From: JBCCRH01 sp039208045
Lineage (GTDB): Bacteria > Bacteroidota > Bacteroidia > Chitinophagales > Saprospiraceae
Length of the DNA stretch: 7,602 nt
NCBI GenBank assembly: GCA_039208045.1
Contig: JBCCRH010000314.1
Coordinates: 1 to 7,602 of the forward strand
Reading direction: 5' to 3'
Position numbers and translations under genes: made by a program. Shown here in pieces: positions 1 to 6,033 of the stretch; position 1 is the first letter of the stretch, and every line of letters begins with the position of its first letter. Under the pieces are notes generated by a model. That model searched no databases. It had not been told where the DNA came from and saw only the letters and a list, made by a program, of their open reading frames with translations.

Positions 1-70
1 ATCGGTCTGCATAGCGGCCGAAGCGCGCTTGCTTTTTATCGGATTCCTCTGCTCTGAGGTCGATGCTAAT
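1..70 (-). CDS. Possible 5' end of an unidentified minus-strand gene, cut by window edge
   Basis: This is a 23-codon open frame running off the left edge on the minus strand. It reads ISIDLRAEESDKKQARFGRY and then ADR, a charged, protein-like composition. It follows an in-frame TAG (71-73) and has no ATG, GTG or TTG, so a start would have to be ATT or ATC, or the real start is elsewhere. An ATG at 10-12 opens a different frame (MQTD) and could be the true start instead. A Bacteroidota-like -7 box lies about 45 bases upstream of the frame. The product is not recognisable from so few residues, and the call is tentative. Confidence 0.25.
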   Translation of the reverse strand, partial: MSIDLRAEESDKKQARFGRYADR

Positions 71-113
71 CTATTATTTTCAAACAACTATTTTGCCTTT
101 TTTAATACTTTTA

Positions 114-121
114 CAAACATA
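114..121 (-). promoter_or_regulatory. Candidate Bacteroidota -7 promoter element
   Basis: The minus strand reads TATGTTTG, an exact match to the TAnnTTTG consensus used by the Bacteroidota primary sigma factor. It lies downstream of the STAND gene and would point transcription towards the left edge of the window, where a new gene may begin. No clear TTG-type -33 element sits at the expected distance. Such an 8-base match also occurs by chance in AT-rich DNA. Confidence 0.3.
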
Positions 122-210
122 CGAGCTATCGGGGTAGATATGGCGAGGCTTTTTAACGCGGCAGGACGGAAAAAGGGCAAGTCAGAATTCACAAAACTTG
201 GGTTGTTTAA

Positions 211-3200
211 CTATAAAATCTCTTCCGGATCAATCTCCACCTCCGGCATGGGCTCAAATTGGGAAGGATCAAAAGGCGGCAGCTCCGGCTCCTCCGCACC
301 TAGCTCCTGCAATAAGCCCTTCGCTTTTTGCAAGCCATAATGATAGGCATAAGGCGGCCCATCACACCAAGCTTTTTGATAGGCTTCCATAGCTGCAGCA
401 ATAGCCGCTTTTGGGTTCCCTGCATCCCGCTCGATCTGAGCTAGGATATTGAGGGCATCGGCGTGAAGGAGTGGATAAGGGCCTTGCTCTGCCCGATCCC
501 AGACTTCATCTAAGTATTCTTTTGCTTTTGCTGGTTCGTCTTTTTCATGATAGAACTCGGCTAGGGCGTTGAGGATTTGGAGTTCTTCATCAACTGCTTG
601 TACTGCTCGAACACGTCTTAGGGCATGGTGTAAGCGTTCATCGGCTGTATCCATATCATTTAAGCGTAGGGCGGCTAGGCCTTGGCAGTAGGCAGCTCTT
701 ATAAAATCTCTTTTGAGCCGCCTATGCGCTGCTAATTGCCAGGCCTCATTGGCTAAGTCTTTTGCTAGTTGATGTTCGCCGTCTAATAATAAAGTTTGAG
801 AAAGAAGAGCCTTAGCTACACACACACTTTGTTTGTGATTGTCATCTAAAGATAATCTAATCAACAGCATTAAAACTTTTTTCGCTTTATCGTATCTTCC
901 TCTATTGGTCTGTACCCCCCATAATAGTCTAAGATTATAGATTTTTGGATCGTATTCTTCAATTTCTCTACTGAGAATTAATCCTTTCCTTGCAGCAAGC
1001 TCTGCCCTAAATAATTGACCTGTTAATTGGAGTGCTTCTGATAAATTTGATAAAGTAATTGCAAGGTTTTTTTGATCATTGATCTTTAAGTCCTGTTCTT
1101 TTCCACGTTCAAAAAGTGATGTGGCTTTACCCGGCATACCACTGTATAGGTACCCAAGCCCAAGCGAGTCAAGTGTCCAGCTCTGCCGTGCTTCTGAAGA
1201 TAAAGGAGGCAACTGTTCAACACCATGCACAAACAATCGCTCCAATAGCTCTACCCTTAAATGACTGGCGCTGAGTCGATAAAGAGTTGCATCATCTATT
1301 TTGTTGTAAAAAACTACAGCAGCCTCATCATACAATTTCATTTCAATCAACGCATTATACAACTCAATAGCTGGCCTCAAATCTTCAATACCCTCTACCT
1401 GTGTCCAATCTTCAACAGTCGGCATGGCTTCGAAATGCGTTCGAAGTGAGCCATGAATTTCATATTGTTTATCCGCATCTAAATTATTCCATACCACTCC
1501 TCTCACGATAGGATGTAAATCATACCGATTAGTGCGACGATCCCAGCCGAGCAAGCCTTTATCTTCCAATATAGTCAAGGCTTGATCTAATGCGGCTTCT
1601 GAAGAAAAAATAGGGGCTGTTTCTTCTTCTTCCTGTTTTTCCAATAGCAAGGCTTTCAAAGTCATCATACTGGCTGGCATTCGAAATCCAGCAATCACTT
1701 GGAGGGTGCGCAATTCTGCTATCGATAATCCTTTTAAGGCATAGGATAATACATGGGATTGTACTTGCACTAAGGGTAATCCAAATACATTAAATTCAGG
1801 ATTTGCTTTTTGCCAAGCATCAAAATCGCCAGGGGCAGTTCTGTATTCCGCTATTTCGGAGGCCAGCAATTGCAGCAGTAGGGGGTGCTTGTCAAAGCTT
1901 CGAAAAACTGGTAGCATTGTTTCTCGGGAGCCTTTTGCACCATAAGCTCTCCAGAGCTCTAAAGCATCTTGGTCGCTTAAGCCATTCAAAAAAAGCGCAT
2001 TACATCCTGGATAAGGCTGACCAACATTATTCTGCAAATCAGCAGGGTAGAGGCGGGTACTAACTAAGATTTTACTTTTCCGTACTTGGCTCAATTTGCG
2101 AAGAAAATGACCTGTTCTAGAATCTGTCGTTTTCCTCAATCGATGTTTGCCAATGTAAGATTTGGCACTACTCTCTGGTAAGCCATAGGCATCCGCTATT
2201 CGGTTAGCAGTCAATTCATCCAATGCATTATCATCATCCAAGAAAGCAGCATCTTTTCTGGCATAAGCAACAAGAATGCGCTCTAATCCATCAAAGACAA
2301 TGAGATAGGGCTGAGTATTTAGAATTCGAAATAGGGTATCTTGTTTTTCTGTTGTGGATAAGTTTTTTACCTCCTTTAGAGGTTTTCCAGAAACATAAGC
2401 TAAGGTCTTCGTGATAAAATTATCGAAAGTCGCATCGGTTTCATAGAAACTCCACCAAACGCGCCCCGTCCATTCCTTTTCTTGGGGCGCGATCTGGTTA
2501 AACCAAGTCCAGGTGAGGGCGGACTTACCCATGCCGCCTATGGCTACAATGTTGAAAATAGTTAGGTCTTCATAGTGTGCCTTGGTGATCCAATCGGTGA
2601 GGAGTTCCAATTCTTTTTTTCTTCCGATTAGTCCTTTTAGCTGCAACAGCGTGTAGGGGTGCGCGATGAATGGTTCTGGCTTGGTGGGGATTTCTGTGAG
2701 GGCGTGTAGGCTGTTGGCCAAGGCTTCGCCTTGGTTGATTGGCTCTTTTTCGGCTGCTTGAAGTTGCTTTTTGGTTCTGCTTAGGCTCTGAATTACCAAG
2801 CTTCTAAGGTCTTCTGGGCTTGTAAAGGACCCAACTACTTTCCGTTTTAGTTGATTTTTCAATTTTTCCAACTTTTCAGCCGCCGCACCTCTTTCAAAAT
2901 CTTTCGGCTTGACTGGAACTTCATCATCGATGATAAAAGCCAAAATAGGAATGCCTCGCTCCACTGCTCGCCGATACTCCATTTCTGTGATAGAAATCTC
3001 ATGGCCCTCAGGGATATAACCATATTTATGCGCAAATATCCCGATGTAGATGTCGGACTCATCTACCATCTTGAGCGATACTTCGATGGCATCGGCATCT
3101 ACTGCTGGCAGGTGCTCCATCATCTTGGGGAAGGTATCCGTGCGCAGGCAGGCATCTTGGACTTGCGATCGGTAGGCTGGTAAGTCTTTTACCGTGCTAC

Positions 3201-3228
3201 TAATCATCACTACTGGTTTTTCATTCAT
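211..3228 (-). CDS. DUF4062-STAND NTPase-TPR protein, candidate conflict/defence sensor
   Basis: This is a large signal-transduction NTPase of 1005 residues. Residues about 5-110 match DUF4062, with the opening VMISSTVKDL and the SITEMEYRRA segment at 79-88. An NB-ARC-like STAND module follows: IGRKKEL (201-207), Walker A AIGGMGKS (229-236), Walker B LIVFDGLE (309-316), sensor-I-like ILVSTR (387-392) and a KHPLLL segment (447-452). A winged-helix-like part (about 495-600) carries YDLHP (569-573), which resembles the MHD motif. Residues about 615-970 hold at least seven TPR-like helical pairs, and the tail is acidic and proline-rich. No signal peptide or membrane span is seen, so it should be cytoplasmic. 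STAND proteins of this layout usually sense a trigger through the repeats, oligomerise on NTP binding and activate the N-terminal domain. A role in phage defence is inferred, as is the activity of DUF4062 itself. The gene starts 23 nt after the GH109 stop. The start has no Shine-Dalgarno, but the domain begins within a few residues of it. Confidence 0.85.
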   Translation of the reverse strand: MNEKPVVMISSTVKDLPAYRSQVQDACLRTDTFPKMMEHLPAVDADAIEVSLKMVDESDIYIGIFAHKYGYIPEGHEISITEMEYRRAVERGIPILAFIIDDEVPVKPKDFERGAAAEKLEKLKNQLKRKVVGSFTSPEDLRSLVIQSLSRTKKQLQAAEKEPINQGEALANSLHALTEIPTKPEPFIAHPYTLLQLKGLIGRKKELELLTDWITKAHYEDLTIFNIVAIGGMGKSALTWTWFNQIAPQEKEWTGRVWWSFYETDATFDNFITKTLAYVSGKPLKEVKNLSTTEKQDTLFRILNTQPYLIVFDGLERILVAYARKDAAFLDDDNALDELTANRIADAYGLPESSAKSYIGKHRLRKTTDSRTGHFLRKLSQVRKSKILVSTRLYPADLQNNVGQPYPGCNALFLNGLSDQDALELWRAYGAKGSRETMLPVFRSFDKHPLLLQLLASEIAEYRTAPGDFDAWQKANPEFNVFGLPLVQVQSHVLSYALKGLSIAELRTLQVIAGFRMPASMMTLKALLLEKQEEEETAPIFSSEAALDQALTILEDKGLLGWDRRTNRYDLHPIVRGVVWNNLDADKQYEIHGSLRTHFEAMPTVEDWTQVEGIEDLRPAIELYNALIEMKLYDEAAVVFYNKIDDATLYRLSASHLRVELLERLFVHGVEQLPPLSSEARQSWTLDSLGLGYLYSGMPGKATSLFERGKEQDLKINDQKNLAITLSNLSEALQLTGQLFRAELAARKGLILSREIEEYDPKIYNLRLLWGVQTNRGRYDKAKKVLMLLIRLSLDDNHKQSVCVAKALLSQTLLLDGEHQLAKDLANEAWQLAAHRRLKRDFIRAAYCQGLAALRLNDMDTADERLHHALRRVRAVQAVDEELQILNALAEFYHEKDEPAKAKEYLDEVWDRAEQGPYPLLHADALNILAQIERDAGNPKAAIAAAMEAYQKAWCDGPPYAYHYGLQKAKGLLQELGAEEPELPPFDPSQFEPMPEVEIDPEEIL

Positions 3229-3251
3229 TTCTTGGGAGTTGTGAGGTAAAG

Positions 3252-4646
3252 TTAATCAACAACGCGCATTACTTCAAGCGGTTTTGGCGTAAGCCCTTGG
3301 CCTGCCATAAAATCGGGGAAAGGGATAGGCAGGCTATTGCTAGCCACCGAGAGCTCCGAAAGGGGCGTGACGGCGCTCCACAGCACCCCATCGTAGGCGT
3401 TGATGTCGAGGGGGAGGCCTGCGTTGAGGCAGGTGATGAGGCGGTACATCATCACAAAGTCCATGCCGCCGTGGCCTTGTTTGAAGGATTGGCTAATGGC
3501 TTTTAGCTTCTTGATCATCGGGTGCTGGTACTTGCTGCGGTAGGCTTGGTAGGCGTCGCCCTCGAGCCAGCGGTGGCCATAGAAGGCGAGTTCATCTTGG
3601 TCGATGTAGAGGCGGCTGGGGTAGCCATCGTGGACGGCTTTGGTGCCGACTACTTTGTTGATGCGGGAGTAAGGGCGGCCGGTGTGGACATCAAACTGTA
3701 GCAAGATGGTCTTGCCTTTTTCAGTTTTGATCAGCGTATTATTCATATCGCCACACTTGATTTGGGTGTAGGGCGAGCCGGTGCGCTTGGCGGTCTGGCT
3801 CAGGTTGCGCTCGCGCGAGCTCATGGAGGTGAGGTGCGAAAACTGGTCGCCCCTGCCGATATGCAAGTAAAAGCTAATAGGGCCGAGGCCGTGGGTGGTA
3901 TAAAAATTGCCGTCGCGCGTTTCGTGCTGCCGCACGCGCCACTGGTCTTGGTAGTAGTCGTCGCTCAGCATGTGCGCGCGGAGGTCGTGCAGGTAAGCGC
4001 CTTCAGCATGGGTGATGTCACCAAAAATGCCATTTTCGATCATATTGAGCACAAAAAGCTCTTCGTCATTGTAGCAGCAGTTTTCGATCATAATGCAATG
4101 GCGCTGGGTGCGCTCGGCCGTCTCAATCAGCTCCCAGCATTCTGCCAAAGAGTACGCAATAGGCACCTCAGAAGCCACATGCTTGCCCTGCTCCATGCCG
4201 TACAGGGCCATCGGGGCATGCCAGCGCCAGGGTGTCGTGATGAGGAGCAAATCGACATCCTCCTGCTGCGCGAGGTTTTGCCAGTCCAGCTCTCCATCGT
4301 AGTAAGCCCGGGGCGTCGATTGTTGCCACTGTGCCACCTTTTCCAGCCCTTTCCGAACCCGCTTCTCCTCCACATCGCATAGCCCGACAATCTCCGCTCG
4401 TCCATTCTCCACGAGCCACTGCATCATCTCAATCAGCGTATTCCCCCGATTGCCAATACCAATCACGCCCACCCGTACTTTTTCTATCGGATCGGCTTTA
4501 AAGCCAAAAAGCGCACCCGTAGTAGGGCGAGCGGCGGAGGCAACGAGCGATTTCAGGGCTTCGTAATCGTTGCCTATGGCAGCGGTGGGTAAGCTCAGGG
4601 CGGCGGTCGTGCCAATAAGGGATTGAATAAAGGCTTTACGATTCAT
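3252..4646 (-). CDS. GH109-family NAD-dependent glycosidase (Gfo/Idh/MocA fold), probable alpha-N-acetylgalactosaminidase
   Basis: The protein has 464 residues, typical for GH109. Its leader (1-25) has Arg3-Lys4 followed by a hydrophobic Ala/Leu/Thr stretch, like a Tat signal in which the second arginine is lysine, so export to the periplasm or outer membrane is likely. The Rossmann nucleotide-binding motif is GIGNRG (63-68), followed by CDVEEKR at the end of the second strand. EVP (160-162) stands where many Gfo/Idh/MocA proteins have EKP. The strongest family marks are ENCCY (188-192), GAYLHDLR (216-223), TTHGLGP (250-256) and SMSSRE (274-279), as in characterised GH109 enzymes. These use tightly bound NAD in an oxidation-elimination mechanism to release terminal alpha-GalNAc. 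Substrate specificity in GH109 varies, so GalNAc is the best guess rather than certain. NahK-like and GalE genes upstream on the same strand fit amino-sugar use. The 350-base gap to galE suggests its own promoter. Confidence 0.85.
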   Translation of the reverse strand: MNRKAFIQSLIGTTAALSLPTAAIGNDYEALKSLVASAARPTTGALFGFKADPIEKVRVGVIGIGNRGNTLIEMMQWLVENGRAEIVGLCDVEEKRVRKGLEKVAQWQQSTPRAYYDGELDWQNLAQQEDVDLLLITTPWRWHAPMALYGMEQGKHVASEVPIAYSLAECWELIETAERTQRHCIMIENCCYNDEELFVLNMIENGIFGDITHAEGAYLHDLRAHMLSDDYYQDQWRVRQHETRDGNFYTTHGLGPISFYLHIGRGDQFSHLTSMSSRERNLSQTAKRTGSPYTQIKCGDMNNTLIKTEKGKTILLQFDVHTGRPYSRINKVVGTKAVHDGYPSRLYIDQDELAFYGHRWLEGDAYQAYRSKYQHPMIKKLKAISQSFKQGHGGMDFVMMYRLITCLNAGLPLDINAYDGVLWSAVTPLSELSVASNSLPIPFPDFMAGQGLTPKPLEVMRVVD

Positions 4647-4676
4647 AAAATTTTGTTTAGTGGTTAAGCCACGCGG

Positions 4677-4691
4677 TTCGCCTCAGGCGAA
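4677..4691. repeat. 15-bp near-perfect palindrome upstream of the GH109 gene
   Basis: TTCGCCTCAGGCGAA has two perfect 7-base arms around one central base, 30 bases before the GH109 start codon. It overlaps a second short inverted repeat (CTCAG 4682-4686, CTGAG 4694-4698). The one-base centre is too tight for an RNA loop, which fits a dimeric-protein operator better than a hairpin. The overlapping pair with a 7-base spacer could form a small leader hairpin. No regulator can be named. Confidence 0.4.
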
Positions 4692-4740
4692 TACTGAGCA
4701 CGGACTAAGCTTCAGTTGTGTAATCTAAGTAAATTTAGGG

Positions 4741-4748
4741 CAAACTTA
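4741..4748 (-). promoter_or_regulatory. Candidate -7 element of the GH109 (and STAND) gene promoter
   Basis: The minus strand reads TAAGTTTG, an exact TAnnTTTG match. Transcription from it would begin roughly 90 bases before the GH109 ATG and cover the palindrome at 4677-4691 in the leader. A one-mismatch copy (TTACTTTG) lies directly upstream at 4750-4757. No convincing -33 TTG is seen. The location in the only long spacer of the minus-strand series supports the call. Confidence 0.45.
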
Positions 4749-4796
4749 TCAAAGTAAAACTGTCACAGAGCACGTTAAATTAGGTGGCGGCTGTGT

Positions 4797-4832
4797 GAAA
4801 AGGCACTGTCTGACGGAGGAGTTTGCCTTTTC
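4797..4832 (-). terminator. 9-bp inverted repeat after galE, possible terminator or part of a structured element
   Basis: GAAAAGGCA (4797-4805) and TGCCTTTTC (4824-4832) are perfect complements around an 18-base loop. On the minus strand the second arm ends in TTTT, so it could end transcription coming from nahK-galE, about 165 bases after the galE stop. The loop is large for a classical terminator. It lies beside another hairpin at 4844-4872, so the pair may instead be one structured intergenic element. Confidence 0.4.
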
Positions 4833-4843
4833 TAGCGCTTTTG

Positions 4844-4872
4844 CTTCGTTTTGGGGCAATGCCAAAATGAAG
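4844..4872. repeat. 11-bp imperfect inverted repeat (hairpin) in the galE-GH109 spacer
   Basis: CTTCGTTTTGG (4844-4854) and CCAAAATGAAG (4862-4872) pair with one exception around a 7-base loop. The exception is a G-U wobble if transcribed from the plus strand and an A-C mismatch from the minus strand. GGC AAT GCC in the centre allows a second register. An 8-base palindrome, AGCCGGCT (4878-4885), follows six bases later. The dense symmetry suggests a structured RNA or a member of a dispersed intergenic repeat family, which cannot be decided from one copy. Confidence 0.45.
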
Positions 4873-4996
4873 AGCCCAGCCGGCTTTAGGCGAAAACCAA
4901 GCTAATAAATCAGGTTTTAGCCATAAAATCCAAATGGTATGGGCAGAAAATATCTGATACGTTTGTCTTAAATTTTTAAGCAAAGTGGATTACAAA

Positions 4997-6028
4997 TTAA
5001 AGCAACTTTCCAGCCCCCTCCGTCTGCCATTTCCACGCCGTACGCATCATATCTTCCAGGCCGCGCTGCGCTTTCCAGCCCAGCACTTGATTCGCCAGGG
5101 TCGTATCGGCATAGATTTGCTCTACATCTCCTGGGCGGCGCTCCACGATGCGATAGTTGAGCGGTACCCGGGTGGCCGATTCGAAGGCGTTGACTACCTC
5201 CAAGACGGAGCTTCCTTTGCCGGTACCTAAGTTAAAAAACTCGTAGCTTTTTTCGTTGGCGTTCGCCAATAATCGCTCTAAGGCCACTACATGCGCTTGC
5301 GCTAAATCGACGATGTGGATGTAGTCGCGAATGGCCGTGCCGTCGGGTGTGTTGTAGTCGCTGCCAAATACTTTGAGTTCTTTTCGGATACCTGCGGCGG
5401 TTTGGGTGATAAAGGGGACCAGGTTATTGGGGACACCCGTCGGTAGCTCGCCGATCAGGGCGGTGTCGTGTGCACCAACTGGATTGAAGTAGCGCAGGGA
5501 AATTACTTGAAGGTCGGCTTGGGCGCGGGCGGTATCCAGGAGGATTTCTTCGCATACCTGTTTGGTATTGCCGTAAGGCGAAGCAGCAGGCTGGAAAGGC
5601 GTCTGCTCATTCACGGGGAGCTGCTCGGGCTGGCCATACACCGTGCAAGAAGAAGAAAAGACGAAATTTGGAATGCCGTATTTGGGCATCAACTCCAAAA
5701 GGTTGAGCAGCGATTGAATATTGGTGCGATAGTAGAGCAAGGGTTTTTCCACGGATTCACCCACTGCTTTTTTAGCGGCAAAATGAATGATGGCCACTGG
5801 ATTTTTCAGCTCTGCCAAGCACTGATCGAGGCGCTGAAAATCGCAGAGGTCAAATTCAAAAAAAACGGGGCGCTTTCCAGTGATTTTTTCAATCTGCCCC
5901 AGCATCTTGAGATTCGAATTAGAGAGATCGTCAATAATAGCGACTTGGTAGCCACTGTTTTGTAATTCGACAACCGTGTGTGAGCCGATGTAGCCTGCTC
6001 CACCCGTGACAATGATCGTTTGTTCCAT
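4997..6028 (-). CDS. galE: UDP-glucose/UDP-N-acetylglucosamine 4-epimerase GalE
   Basis: This cytoplasmic short-chain dehydrogenase-type enzyme interconverts UDP-glucose and UDP-galactose and, in permissive members, UDP-GlcNAc and UDP-GalNAc, using bound NAD. Its 343 residues are full length. Visible marks are the NAD motif GGAGYIGSH (9-17), DDLSNS (33-38), HFAAKKAVGES (82-92), catalytic Ser127 in SSSCTVYG (125-132), the YxxxK pair Tyr152/Lys156, LRYFNPVGA (178-186), RDYIHIVDLA (234-243) and RRPGD (297-301). The position matching E. coli Tyr299, which limits N-acetylated substrates, is Ile305 here. The start lies 5 nt after the nahK stop with AAAGG touching the ATG, so translation is probably coupled to the kinase. 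The pairing of kinase and epimerase resembles the bifidobacterial lnp genes for GalNAc/GlcNAc use. Function as an epimerase is secure; the preferred sugar is inferred. Confidence 0.95.
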   Translation of the reverse strand: MEQTIIVTGGAGYIGSHTVVELQNSGYQVAIIDDLSNSNLKMLGQIEKITGKRPVFFEFDLCDFQRLDQCLAELKNPVAIIHFAAKKAVGESVEKPLLYYRTNIQSLLNLLELMPKYGIPNFVFSSSCTVYGQPEQLPVNEQTPFQPAASPYGNTKQVCEEILLDTARAQADLQVISLRYFNPVGAHDTALIGELPTGVPNNLVPFITQTAAGIRKELKVFGSDYNTPDGTAIRDYIHIVDLAQAHVVALERLLANANEKSYEFFNLGTGKGSSVLEVVNAFESATRVPLNYRIVERRPGDVEQIYADTTLANQVLGWKAQRGLEDMMRTAWKWQTEGAGKLL

Positions 6029-6033
6029 CCTTT

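Noticed and set aside
29..340. 103-codon plus-strand open frame at the left edge
   Set aside because: It overlaps the STAND gene's 3' end on the other strand, and its Ser/Gly-rich tail is the complement of the acidic/proline-rich STAND tail.
3762..4382. 206-codon plus-strand open frame opposite the GH109 gene
   Set aside because: It is antisense to a clear enzyme gene in GC-richer DNA; the translation is Ala/Val/His-rich with no recognisable domain, as expected of a shadow frame.
4780..4983. 67-codon minus-strand frame between galE and the GH109 gene as a small protein
   Set aside because: It runs through two hairpins and has no family resemblance or convincing initiation context; the symmetry suggests a structured or repeated non-coding element instead.
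5468..5965. 165-codon plus-strand open frame opposite galE
   Set aside because: It is a mirror of the conserved GalE coding sequence; no domain or start context supports it.
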